A DNA stretch of 64,000 nt. Source: Silanimonas sp021297925. Lineage in GTDB: Bacteria; Pseudomonadota; Gammaproteobacteria; Xanthomonadales; Xanthomonadaceae. The stretch is taken from the NCBI GenBank assembly GCA_027532825.1, contig JAPZTL010000002.1, forward strand, positions 186,001 through 250,000, given 5' to 3'. Below the pieces are notes generated by a model that worked only from the letters and a program-made list of their open reading frames with translations, ran no database searches and had not been told where the DNA came from. This document shows, piece by piece, positions 15,141 through 23,883 of this stretch. Every line of letters begins with the position of its first letter. The stretch's first letter is position 1. The position numbers were made by a program, and so were the translations under genes.

Positions 15141-16067
15141 ATGGCGGCCCCCTTCCCGGTCCCGGCGTCCTCGCCGGTGGACGCCGCCGGCATGCTGGCG
15201 CAGTTGCAGTCGCGCCTCGCGCACGCCGACTGGATCGGCCTCCTCGAGGTCTGGGGGCTCCGACTGCTCTCCGCCCTGGTCATCCTCGCGGCCGGCCTCT
15301 GGCTGTCGCGGAAGGTCAGCAAGGCGCTCGAGCGCGCGCTCTTGCGGGCCAACGTCGATCCGATGCTGGGCAGCTTCCTGCGCAACATCGCCTACTTCGC
15401 CGGCGTCATCGTCGTGGCGGTCGCCGCCCTTACGCAGATCGGGGTGCCGCCCGCCTCGCTGCTCGCGGTGCTGGGCGCCGCCGGCCTCGCGATCGGCTTG
15501 GCGCTGAAGGACTCGCTGTCGAACTTCGCCTCGGGCGTGATGCTGATCCTGCTGCGCCCCTTCCGCGCCGGCGACTACGTCCAGATCGCGGGACTGGAGG
15601 GCGAGATCGAACAGGTGCGCGTGTTCCAGACCCGGATGCGGACGATCGACCACCGCATCATCGTGCTGCCGAACAGCCAGATCACCACCGCCCCGATCAT
15701 CAACTTCACCGCCCTGCCCCGCCGGCGCGTCGACCTCATCGTCGGCGTGGGCTACGACGACGACCTCGCGCTCGCGCGCGAGACCCTTCTCGCGGCCGCG
15801 CGCGACAACCCGAGGGTCCTCGACGATCCCGCGCCCGACGTGCTGGTCTCGGCATTGGCCGAAAGCAGCGTGAACCTCGTGTTGCGCGCCTGGGTGGCCA
15901 CGCCGGACGTGCTGAGGGCGAAGAGCGAACTGCTGGAGGCCATCCACGCCGGGCTGCGCAACCGCGGGCTGTCGATCCCCTACCCCCAGCGCGACCTGCA
16001 CGTCTACCACCACGGTGCCGCGCCCGCTGCCGGTCTGGCCGATCTCGTCGACGACGGCGGGCCCTGA
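15141..16067 (+). CDS. mscS: small-conductance mechanosensitive channel (MscS family)
   Basis: This 308-residue inner-membrane channel releases solutes on hypo-osmotic shock. Three hydrophobic helices (about residues 34-54, 75-97 and 99-125) precede the beta domain. The pore helix is recognisable in LLAVLGAAGLAIGLALKDSLSNFASG, and RPFRAGDYVQIAGLEGEIEQV starts the soluble beta domain. The C-terminal alpha-beta domain ends in IPYPQRDLHVY. ATG 15141 follows the ppsA stop by only five bases, so the two are probably co-transcribed, an unusual partner for PEP synthase. Confidence 0.93.
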   Translation: MAAPFPVPASSPVDAAGMLAQLQSRLAHADWIGLLEVWGLRLLSALVILAAGLWLSRKVSKALERALLRANVDPMLGSFLRNIAYFAGVIVVAVAALTQIGVPPASLLAVLGAAGLAIGLALKDSLSNFASGVMLILLRPFRAGDYVQIAGLEGEIEQVRVFQTRMRTIDHRIIVLPNSQITTAPIINFTALPRRRVDLIVGVGYDDDLALARETLLAAARDNPRVLDDPAPDVLVSALAESSVNLVLRAWVATPDVLRAKSELLEAIHAGLRNRGLSIPYPQRDLHVYHHGAAPAAGLADLVDDGGP

Positions 16068-16076
16068 GGTTGCCGG

Positions 16077-19049
16077 TCAGTCCCGGCTGACGACCCGGTT
16101 CCTGCCGGTGCGCTTGGCGGCGTAGAGCCGTTCGTCAGCGCGATGCACCATGCGCTCGTGGTGGGTGAAGCCCGACCGCGTCGCCAGCCCGATGCTGGCG
16201 CTGGCGTGGTAGCCCGGAGCGAACTCGCGGGTGTCGATGGCCTCGATGCGGCGACGGATGCGCTCCGCGCGGTCCTCGGCCTGCTCCAGCGTCTGGTCGA
16301 TGAACAGGATGGCGAACTCCTCGCCGCCCCAGCGCGCGAGATCATGCACGCCCCCCATGACCTCCGCCATGACCCGGGCGACCTCGCGGAGCAGCCGGTC
16401 GCCGGCGGCATGCGAATAGCCGTCGTTGATCTGCTTGAAGTGGTCGAGGTCGAGGATGGCCAGGCACAGCGGCCGGCCGTCGCGCTGGGCCTCGGCGAAG
16501 GCGTCGACGAGGCGCTCCGCCATGTGGCGCCGGTTCGGCAGGCCGGTCAGCGCATCGGTGCGCGCCTGCGCCTCGAAGGCGTGGCTCTGTTCGCGGACGG
16601 TGTCGGCCAGGCGCTCGAGTTCGACGTTCTTCTGGACCAGGGCCTGCGTGCGTTCCTCGACGAGGCGGCTCAGCATCCGTTCGCGGTCGCGAAGCGCGCC
16701 CACGCGCCACGCGTAGGCCGCAAAGAGCCCAAGCAGGGACAGCAACACCGCGAGCCCGATGACCAGCGGTCGCTGCCAGAAGGCGGGTTCGACGACGATG
16801 TCCAGCGCGGTCACCTCGTCGCGCCACCCCCCTGCGGCGGTGCCGGCCGCGACTTCGAAGCGATGGGTGCCGGGCGGCAGGCCGAAGAAGCGCGCTTCCC
16901 GAAGTCGGCCGCTGTCCAACCAGGCGTCATACAGGCCGGCGATTCGGTAGCGGTAGCGGATCTGCTCCGTCATCCGGTAGCTGAGGCTCGCGAATCGGAC
17001 GTCGAGTCGTTCCGCGCCGCGCGGCAAGCGGACGGCCTGTGAGGGGTCGCGCTCCTGACCGTCGACCTGCACCGATTCGAGGATCACGGGCGGTGGCGGG
17101 CGCTGGTAGCGGTCGAGGTCATCCGGTTGTACGACGCTGACGCCGCGCGCCGTGGCGACCCAGATCGAGCCGTCGGTTGCCAGAAGTGCCGACGGGCCCG
17201 CGCCGCCGTTGCACTGCGCGCTGGCCATGCCGTCGGGCTCGCCGAACTGCAGGTAGTCGAGCTTGGCGGCGCCGTCCGCCGCGCGTCGCGCCGCGTCCCC
17301 GGTCGCACGCACCACGCCGCGGTTCGATGTCAGCCACAGGTTCTGGTAGCGGTCGACGACAATGCTGAACACCGCGGCGACCGGAAGGCCCTGTTGCGCG
17401 CCGATGCTGGAAAGCTCGCCGTCCTTCCACCGCAGCACGCCGCGGCTGGTGCCGATCCACAGGGCGCCGTCGGCGTCCTCGGTGAAGTCGAACACATCCT
17501 GCGCTTCGTCGAAGCCGCGGATGTCGAGGGCGCGGAACACCCCGGCCTCCCGCACCACGAGGCCGGCCATCGTCCCGACCCACAGGCGCCCATCGCGGTC
17601 CTCGTAGAGCGAGAGGATGAAGTTCAGGGGCGCGTCCGGGCCGCCGGGCAGGCGCTCCGGCCGCCGGCTGCCGGCGGGCATCCGATACAGGCCGGTGCTG
17701 GTCCCGATCCACAGCGCGCCCTCCCGATCCTCGAGGATCGCCCGGACCTGGAGGCCCTGCAGGCCTTCGGCGTCGCCGATCCGGCGCACGATGCGGTCAT
17801 CGGCGACTTCCACGAGGCCCGAGGAATAGAGGCCGATCCAGAGTCGGCCATCGCGCGCCTCGGCAAGGCTCAGCACGGCCTCGCGCCCAAGGCCCAGGCG
17901 CTGGCCCAAGGGGTCGATCCGACCGGCGTGCCAGGCATCGAGGCCGGCGCTCGATCCGACCAGCATTCGGCCGTCGCGCGTCTGCAGCACCGCCCGCACG
18001 TAGTCGTCGGACAGTCCGGCCCGGGCATCGAGGCTGGCGAACGGCGTGTCCGAGAAGCGCATCAGGCCGGCGTTCGTTCCCGCCCAGATGGAGCCTTCGC
18101 GGTCGACGAACAGGGCCGGCACGCGGTTGTTCGGCAGCCCGCGCGCCCGATCGAACACCTCGATGCCGCCCGAGGTGGCCCGGAGCAGGCCCAGGTTGAC
18201 CGTGCCGGCGAGCACGTCGCCGTTGCGCTCGAGGGCGATCGACGCCACCGCCTCGTCGGGGAATCCAGCCTCGTGCGGCCAGAAACGCCCGTTGAGCCCC
18301 CGGTAGACACCGTGGTGCGTGCCGAGCAGCAGTCCGCCCTCGCCGACGAAGCGGATCGCGTAGACGGCGCCGCCCGGCAGGCCGTCGGCCAGCCCGAAGG
18401 CCTGGACGCGGTCCTCTTCGATGCGGGCGAGTCCCCGCGAGGTCGCGACCCACGCCGCGCCGCTTCGGTCCACGGCGACGTCGTAGAGCTGGTCCGATGG
18501 CAACCCGTCGCTGGCCCGGAACGAACGGGCCTTGCCTTCGGCATCGATGCGCGTGACGCCGCGGTTCGCGTGCGCGATCCACAGCCGCCCGGCCGCGTCG
18601 ATCACCGCCCTCATCGATGCGAGCTGGGTCAAGCCATCGTCGATGCCGTAGGCGCGCCATTGGCGGCCGTCGTTGACCAGCACGCCGCTGCGCGCCGTCG
18701 CGACGACGAGGCGACCATCGGGAGCGACGCTGACGGACCGGATGCCAGGCTCGCGCAGCACCGGCAGGTTGGACGGGCCGAAGACGGTGAAGTCCTGGCC
18801 GTTGTAGCGGACCAGGCCCTCCCAGGTCGCCAGCCAGAGGTAGCCCTCCGCCGTCTGCGCGATGTCGTTGACCTGGTTGTGCGGCAGGCCGTCCCGGGTC
18901 GTCCATCCATCTTGGGCGAAGGCCGAAAGCGGTTTCCCGAATGACGGCGACGAATCGCCGGTTGCGGCCAGGGCGGGCGCCAAGCCCATGAGCGCCAGTG
19001 CGACGCACAGGCCCCGGAGCGCCCGGACGAACGCCCGCCCCTGCCTCAT
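16077..19049 (-). CDS. two-component-type beta-propeller sensor diguanylate cyclase
   Basis: This protein of about 990 residues has a signal peptide (1-29), then a long periplasmic region of repeated propeller blades of the form GLPxNxVxxI...DxxGxLWIGT (about 40-640). A Y_Y_Y domain (about 650-720, with IRYRYRIAGLYDAW), one transmembrane helix (about 758-778), a short coiled coil and a GGDEF domain follow. The active loop is RWGGEEF (about 905-911), a catalytic form, so it should make c-di-GMP from GTP. The inhibitory RxxD is absent (GVHD). The ligand is unknown. Its start overlaps the stop of orn (ATGA). Confidence 0.93.
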   Translation of the reverse strand: MRQGRAFVRALRGLCVALALMGLAPALAATGDSSPSFGKPLSAFAQDGWTTRDGLPHNQVNDIAQTAEGYLWLATWEGLVRYNGQDFTVFGPSNLPVLREPGIRSVSVAPDGRLVVATARSGVLVNDGRQWRAYGIDDGLTQLASMRAVIDAAGRLWIAHANRGVTRIDAEGKARSFRASDGLPSDQLYDVAVDRSGAAWVATSRGLARIEEDRVQAFGLADGLPGGAVYAIRFVGEGGLLLGTHHGVYRGLNGRFWPHEAGFPDEAVASIALERNGDVLAGTVNLGLLRATSGGIEVFDRARGLPNNRVPALFVDREGSIWAGTNAGLMRFSDTPFASLDARAGLSDDYVRAVLQTRDGRMLVGSSAGLDAWHAGRIDPLGQRLGLGREAVLSLAEARDGRLWIGLYSSGLVEVADDRIVRRIGDAEGLQGLQVRAILEDREGALWIGTSTGLYRMPAGSRRPERLPGGPDAPLNFILSLYEDRDGRLWVGTMAGLVVREAGVFRALDIRGFDEAQDVFDFTEDADGALWIGTSRGVLRWKDGELSSIGAQQGLPVAAVFSIVVDRYQNLWLTSNRGVVRATGDAARRAADGAAKLDYLQFGEPDGMASAQCNGGAGPSALLATDGSIWVATARGVSVVQPDDLDRYQRPPPPVILESVQVDGQERDPSQAVRLPRGAERLDVRFASLSYRMTEQIRYRYRIAGLYDAWLDSGRLREARFFGLPPGTHRFEVAAGTAAGGWRDEVTALDIVVEPAFWQRPLVIGLAVLLSLLGLFAAYAWRVGALRDRERMLSRLVEERTQALVQKNVELERLADTVREQSHAFEAQARTDALTGLPNRRHMAERLVDAFAEAQRDGRPLCLAILDLDHFKQINDGYSHAAGDRLLREVARVMAEVMGGVHDLARWGGEEFAILFIDQTLEQAEDRAERIRRRIEAIDTREFAPGYHASASIGLATRSGFTHHERMVHRADERLYAAKRTGRNRVVSRD

Positions 19050-19618
19050 CCGCCGTGGCCGCCCAGCGGCCCCATGTGGCGACGGTAGTGGCGCAGTTCC
19101 TCGATGGACTCGAGGGCATCGGCCAGCGCCGTGTGGTTGCCCTGCTTGCTCATGCCCTCGAGCACCGTGGGCGCCCAGCGCCGCGCGAGCTCCTTGACCG
19201 TCGAGACGTCGAGGTTCCGGTAGTGGAACCAGCGTTCCAGCCGGGGCATCAGCCTCGCGAGGAAGCGCCGGTCCTGGCAGATCGAGTTGCCACACATCGG
19301 CGACTTGCCGGCCGGAACCCAGCGCGAGAGGAAGTCGCAGGTCAAGGCTTCGGCCTCGGTGATCGAGACCTCGCTGTCGAGCACGCGCTGCCACAGCCCG
19401 GACTTCCGATGCGTCCCGCGGTTCCATTCGTCCATCGCCTCGAGGGTCGCGAGGTCATGGCGGATCGCCAGGGTCGGGCCCTCCGCGAGCAGTTGGAGGT
19501 CGCGGTCGGTCACGACGGTGGCGATCTCGAGGATCGAGTCGGAAGCCGGATCAAGGCCGGTCATCTCGAGGTCGATCCAGATCAGTCGACCGTCATCGGG
19601 GGCATGGGGCGCGTTCAT
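19046..19618 (-). CDS. orn: oligoribonuclease
   Basis: This 190-residue 3'-5' exoribonuclease of the DEDDh family finishes RNA decay by cutting di- to pentanucleotides and degrades pGpG from c-di-GMP breakdown. The acidic motifs are visible: WIDLEMTGLDPASD (D and E), GNSICQDRRFL, and NHTALADALESIEELR with the final histidine and aspartate. ATG 19618 gives the usual length. The stop overlaps the start of the diguanylate cyclase gene, so a c-di-GMP synthase is coupled to the enzyme that clears its linear product. Confidence 0.97.
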   Translation of the reverse strand: MNAPHAPDDGRLIWIDLEMTGLDPASDSILEIATVVTDRDLQLLAEGPTLAIRHDLATLEAMDEWNRGTHRKSGLWQRVLDSEVSITEAEALTCDFLSRWVPAGKSPMCGNSICQDRRFLARLMPRLERWFHYRNLDVSTVKELARRWAPTVLEGMSKQGNHTALADALESIEELRHYRRHMGPLGGHGG

Positions 19619-19738
19619 CCAAGGAGTGTAGCGAGACGTGGCGCCAGCCCGAGGAAGTTTGTACCGCAAACGCGGCCTTTTGACGCCGTTTGTCAGTTCG
19701 CGGGCGCCTGCGCGATGATCGGGGCCACGGAGTCCTCG

Positions 19739-20212
19739 ATGTCCCTGCCCGACGTCCTCGCCCATCCCACGGTCATTGGCGCCATGTTGGCACCCGCCCT
19801 GCTCATGGCGGCGACCGGTTCGCTGCTCATTTCGGCCAATGCCCGACTCGCCCGCGTGGTCGACCGCCTGCGGCTGCTGGTCCTCGGCGAAGGCGAGCCC
19901 GATGGGATCGCGCCGCCGCTTCAGGAGCACGAGCGCCAGATCGCGCAGCATCGACGCCGCGCGGCGCTCGTCCTCCGGGCCTGCTGGATGCTCTACGTCG
20001 CGCTGGGCTGCTTCATCGGCACCAGCCTGGCCCTCGCGGCGGGCGCGATGCTCGAGGCCCGGTTCGGCATCGTGGCGACCCTGCTCGCGATCCTCGGCAT
20101 GGCCTGCCTGCTGGGCGCGGCCGCGGCGATGGGCCGCGAAGTGAGCATGGCCGTCCACAGTCTCGATGCCGAGCTGGATGCCGCGCTGGCGAAGCGCCGG
20201 CGGGGGGGCTGA
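19739..20212 (+). CDS. DUF2721 membrane protein
   Basis: This 157-residue protein begins with a hydrophobic helix (TVIGAMLAPALLMAATGSLLISANARLARVVDRLR is the family-like start). After a charged middle, two further helices (YVALGCFIGTSLALAAGAML and IVATLLAILGMACLLGAAAAMG) and a short cytoplasmic end follow. DUF2721 proteins have no known function. ATG 19739 is chosen because GGAG lies six bases before it; ATG 19715 in the same frame lacks a ribosome site. It is divergent from orn and convergent with tadA. Confidence 0.8.
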   Translation: MSLPDVLAHPTVIGAMLAPALLMAATGSLLISANARLARVVDRLRLLVLGEGEPDGIAPPLQEHERQIAQHRRRAALVLRACWMLYVALGCFIGTSLALAAGAMLEARFGIVATLLAILGMACLLGAAAAMGREVSMAVHSLDAELDAALAKRRRGG

Positions 20213-20233
20213 CCGGACGCGCGTCGCCGTCGT

Positions 20234-20719
20234 TCAGCCGGTCGCGGGTCGCTTCCCGCGCCGGGCCCGGAAGTACGCGGTCAGCATCGCCGACGCCTCG
20301 TCGGCCAGCACGCCGCCTTCGACCGCCACCCGGTGGTTATGGCGCGGGTCGGCCAGCAGGTCGAACACGCTGCCGGCCGCCCCGGTCTTCGGGTCGCTCG
20401 CCGCGTAGACCACGCGGGCGATGCGGGCATGCACCATCGCCATCGCGCACATCGCGCAGGGCTCCAGCGTCACGTAGAGCGTCGAACCGATCAGGCGGTG
20501 GTTCGCCAGCGCCTGCCCCGCCTGGCGCATCGCCACGATCTCGGCGTGCGCCGTCGGGTCGTGCTCGGTGATGTTGCGGTTCCAGCCCTCCGCAAGCAGC
20601 GTGCCGTCGGCCGCGACCAACACCGCGCCGACCGGCACCTCGTCGTCCTCGCGCTCGGCCTTTCTGGCGAGCGCGAGGGCGTGGTGCATCCAGCGAAGGT
20701 CGGCCTCACTCACTCCCAT
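20234..20719 (-). CDS. tadA: tRNA-specific adenosine deaminase
   Basis: This 161-residue enzyme converts A34 to inosine in tRNA-Arg(ACG), allowing it to read CGC and CGA. The zinc site is visible as HAE (in DPTAHAEIVAMRQAG, with the catalytic glutamate) and PCAMCAMAMVHARI. VYAASDPKTGAAGSV and a basic C-terminus (FRARRGKRPATG) are typical. The start overlaps the last ten bases of guaA, so the genes are probably expressed together. Confidence 0.96.
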   Translation of the reverse strand: MGVSEADLRWMHHALALARKAEREDDEVPVGAVLVAADGTLLAEGWNRNITEHDPTAHAEIVAMRQAGQALANHRLIGSTLYVTLEPCAMCAMAMVHARIARVVYAASDPKTGAAGSVFDLLADPRHNHRVAVEGGVLADEASAMLTAYFRARRGKRPATG

Positions 20720-22293
20720 TCAATGGTCGCTGGCGGCTTGCCGGAAATGTCGTAGACCACCCGGCTGACGCCGCGCAGTTCGTTGACGATGCGGCGCGCC
20801 ACCACGTCGAGCAGCTCGTACGGCAGGTGCGCCCAGTGGGCGGTCATGAAGTCGATGGTCTCGACCGCGCGCAGCGCAATCACCCACTCGTAGGCGCGGG
20901 CGTCGCCAACCACGCCGACCGACTTCACCGGCAGGAAGACGGCGAAGGCCTGCGAGGTCTTGTCGTACCAGCCCGCTTTGCGCAGCTCCTCGATGAAGAT
21001 GGCATCGGCGCGGGCGAGGATCTCGGCGTACTCGCGCTTCACTTCGCCGAGGATGCGAACGCCGAGGCCGGGGCCCGGGAACGGGTGGCGGAACACCATC
21101 TCGCGCGGCAGGCCGAGTTCGACGCCAATGCGGCGCACCTCGTCCTTGAACAGCTCGCGCAGCGGCTCGACGAGCTTGAGGTGCATGCGCTCCGGCAGGC
21201 CGCCCACGTTGTGGTGGCTCTTGATCACGTGCGCCTTGCCGGTCTTGCTGCCGGCCGACTCGATCACGTCCGGGTAGATCGTGCCCTGCGCCAGCCACTT
21301 CACGTTCGTGAGCTTCTTCGATTCCTCCTCGAAGATCTCGACGAACAGGCGGCCGATGATCTTGCGCTTGGTCTCCGGGTCCTGCACACCGGCCAGCTCG
21401 GCGTAGAAGCGCTCCGCGGCGTTCACGCGGATGACCTTGATGCCCATGCCGCCCTGCTCGGCATTGTTGGCGAACATCGCCATCACCTGGTCGCCTTCGT
21501 TCCAACGCAGCAGGCCGGTGTCGACGAAGACGCAGGTCAGCTTCTCACCGATGGCCCGGTGCAGCAGCGCGGCCACCACGGACGAATCGACGCCACCCGA
21601 CAGACCCAACAGCACTTCGTCGTCGCCCACCTGGGCGCGCACGCGGGCGATCTGGTCCTCGATGATGTTCGCGGCGGTCCACAGCGTGGCGCAGCCGCAG
21701 ATTTCCGCCACAAAGCGGCGAAGTTGCTCGGTGCCTTGCTTGGTGTGCGTCACTTCCGGGTGCCACTGCACGCCGTAGTAGCGGCGCGTCTCGTCGGCCA
21801 TGGCGACGATCGGCACGCTGTGGGTGCGCGCCGTGACCTTGAAGCCCTCGGGCAAGCGCGTCACGCGATCGCCGTGGCTCATCCACACGTCGATGCGCGG
21901 CGGCGTGCCCGGGTGGTCCTTCTGCTCATCGAGCAGGCTGCAGGCCGCGGCGATGTCCACTGCCGCATAGCCGAACTCGCGGTCATGGCCGCCCTCGACC
22001 AGCCCCCCCAACTGCATCGCCATCGTCTGCATGCCGTAGCAGATGCCGAGCAGCGGCACGCCGAGGTCGAACACCTGCTGCGGTGCGCGCGGCGAGCCGG
22101 CTTCCGTCGTCGACTCCGGGCCACCCGACAGGATGATGCCCTTCGGCGCGAACTTCACGATGTCGGCCGGGTCGTGGTCCCAGGCCCAGATCTCGCAGTA
22201 GACGCCGAGCTCGCGGACGCGGCGGGCGATCAGCTGCGTGTACTGCGCGCCGAAATCGAGGATCAGGATCTTGTCGCGGTGGATGTCGGTCAT
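20710..22293 (-). CDS. guaA: GMP synthase (glutamine-hydrolysing)
   Basis: This 527-residue enzyme aminates XMP to GMP. The N-terminal class I amidotransferase has PLLGICYGMQTMAMQLGG with the nucleophile cysteine near residue 88, and QWHPEVTHT with the triad His and Glu. The ATP pyrophosphatase loop is LGLSGGVDSSVVAALL. The C-terminal dimerisation domain ends in YDISGKPPATIEWE, the common ending of the family. It follows guaB by 42 bases on the same strand, the usual guaBA order. Confidence 0.98.
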   Translation of the reverse strand: MTDIHRDKILILDFGAQYTQLIARRVRELGVYCEIWAWDHDPADIVKFAPKGIILSGGPESTTEAGSPRAPQQVFDLGVPLLGICYGMQTMAMQLGGLVEGGHDREFGYAAVDIAAACSLLDEQKDHPGTPPRIDVWMSHGDRVTRLPEGFKVTARTHSVPIVAMADETRRYYGVQWHPEVTHTKQGTEQLRRFVAEICGCATLWTAANIIEDQIARVRAQVGDDEVLLGLSGGVDSSVVAALLHRAIGEKLTCVFVDTGLLRWNEGDQVMAMFANNAEQGGMGIKVIRVNAAERFYAELAGVQDPETKRKIIGRLFVEIFEEESKKLTNVKWLAQGTIYPDVIESAGSKTGKAHVIKSHHNVGGLPERMHLKLVEPLRELFKDEVRRIGVELGLPREMVFRHPFPGPGLGVRILGEVKREYAEILARADAIFIEELRKAGWYDKTSQAFAVFLPVKSVGVVGDARAYEWVIALRAVETIDFMTAHWAHLPYELLDVVARRIVNELRGVSRVVYDISGKPPATIEWE

Positions 22294-22335
22294 GCGGCGC
22301 GCGGTCTCAGTGGAGTCAGGGCGTGGAGGCGTCGA

Positions 22336-23790
22336 TCACTGCCGGTAGTTCGGCGGTTCCTTGGTGATCTGCACGTCATGCACGTGGGCCTCGCGGGTGC
22401 CGGCGTTGGTCACGCGGACGAAGCTCGGCGTGGTGCGCATCTCCTCGATGCTGGCGCAGCCGACGTAGCCCATCGAGGCGCGCAGGCCGCCGGCCAATTG
22501 GTGCACGACGTTGGCCAGCGGGCCACGGTAGGGCACGCGGCCCTCGATGCCTTCCGGTACGAGCTTGTCGGCGTCCGATGCGTCCTGGAAGTAGCGGTCC
22601 TTGCTGCCCTGCTGCATGGCGCCGAGGCTGCCCATGCCGCGGTAGCTCTTGTAGCTGCGGCCCTGGAAGAGTTCGATCTCGCCCGGGGATTCCTCGGTGC
22701 CGGCGAACAGGCCGCCGATCATGATGCTCGAGGCGCCGGCAACAATCGCCTTGGCGATGTCGCCCGAATAGCGGATGCCGCCGTCCGCGATCAGCGGGAT
22801 GCGACCCTGCAGCGCGTCGGCCACCATGCCCACGGCGGTGATCTGCGGCACGCCAACGCCCGCGACGATGCGGGTCGTGCAGATCGAGCCCGGGCCGACG
22901 CCCACCTTCACCGCGTCGGCGCCGTGCGCTTCGAGCGCCAGCGCGGCGTCGCCGGTGACGATGTTGCCGCCGATCACCTGCAGGTGCGGGAAGGTCTTCT
23001 TCACCCAGGCCACGCGGTCGAGCACGCCCTGCGAATGGCCGTGGGCGGTATCGACGACGATCACGTCCACGCCCGCGGCCACGAGGGCCTCGACACGCGC
23101 TTCGGTGTCGCCGCCCACGCCGACGGCGGCGCCGACGACGAGTCGCTCGCTCGAATCCTTCGCGGCGTTCGGGTTGTCGCGGGCCTTCTGGATGTCCTTG
23201 ACGGTGATCAGGCCGCGCAGCGCGAAGGCGTCGTCGACCACGAGCACCTTCTCGATGCGGTACTGGTGCAGCTTGGCGAGGACCTCCTCGTCGGTCGCGC
23301 CCTCGCGCACGGTCACGAGGCGGTCCTTGCCGGTCATGATGCTGCTCACCGGGGCATCGAGGCGCGTTTCGAAGCGCATGTCGCGGCCGGTGACGATGCC
23401 CACCAGCTGGCCGTTCTCCACCACCGGCACGCCGGAGATGCGGCGCGCGGCGGTGAGCTTCAGCACTTCGCCGACGCTGGTGCCCGGGGTCACGGTGAAC
23501 GGCTCGCGGATGACGCCCGCTTCGAACTTCTTCACCTCGGCGACCTCGCAGGCCTGCCGCTCGGCGCTCATGTTCTTGTGGATGATGGCGATGCCGCCCA
23601 ACTGCGCCATGGCGATGGCCAGCCGCGCCTCGGACACGGTGTCCATGGCGGCGGCCACGATCGGCAGGTTCAACGAGAGGCCACGCGTGAGGCGGGTGGC
23701 GAGGGAGACGTCCTTGGGGAGCACGGCCGAGTGGGCCGGGATCAGGGAGACGTCGTCGAACGTCAGGGCTTCCGCCTGGATGCGCAGCAT
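22336..23790 (-). CDS. guaB: IMP dehydrogenase
   Basis: This 484-residue enzyme oxidises IMP to XMP with NAD+, the first step to GMP. MLRIQAEALTFDDVSLIP opens the barrel. Two CBS domains sit at about residues 90-200, and VGPGSICTTRIVAGVG holds the catalytic cysteine (about 300). The flap RYFQDASDADKLVPEGIEGRV follows. ATG 23790 is preferred over 23820 because it matches the family start and has GGAG seven bases before it. A TAGAAT hexamer (23819-23824, minus strand) is a possible -10 box for guaBA. Confidence 0.98.
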   Translation of the reverse strand: MLRIQAEALTFDDVSLIPAHSAVLPKDVSLATRLTRGLSLNLPIVAAAMDTVSEARLAIAMAQLGGIAIIHKNMSAERQACEVAEVKKFEAGVIREPFTVTPGTSVGEVLKLTAARRISGVPVVENGQLVGIVTGRDMRFETRLDAPVSSIMTGKDRLVTVREGATDEEVLAKLHQYRIEKVLVVDDAFALRGLITVKDIQKARDNPNAAKDSSERLVVGAAVGVGGDTEARVEALVAAGVDVIVVDTAHGHSQGVLDRVAWVKKTFPHLQVIGGNIVTGDAALALEAHGADAVKVGVGPGSICTTRIVAGVGVPQITAVGMVADALQGRIPLIADGGIRYSGDIAKAIVAGASSIMIGGLFAGTEESPGEIELFQGRSYKSYRGMGSLGAMQQGSKDRYFQDASDADKLVPEGIEGRVPYRGPLANVVHQLAGGLRASMGYVGCASIEEMRTTPSFVRVTNAGTREAHVHDVQITKEPPNYRQ

Positions 23791-23883
23791 GGACTGCTCC
23801 GGAACTGGGAAGCGCGACATTCTAGCCGGTTCGCCCCCTTCCCCGCTTCCCCGCGGCTGAACCGTGGACGACCCGCCCCCGGC

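Noticed and set aside
22294..22335. Possible riboswitch (purine type) before guaA or guaB
   Set aside because: The 42-base gap between the genes is too short and shows no aptamer-like structure; guaB's leader is also short.
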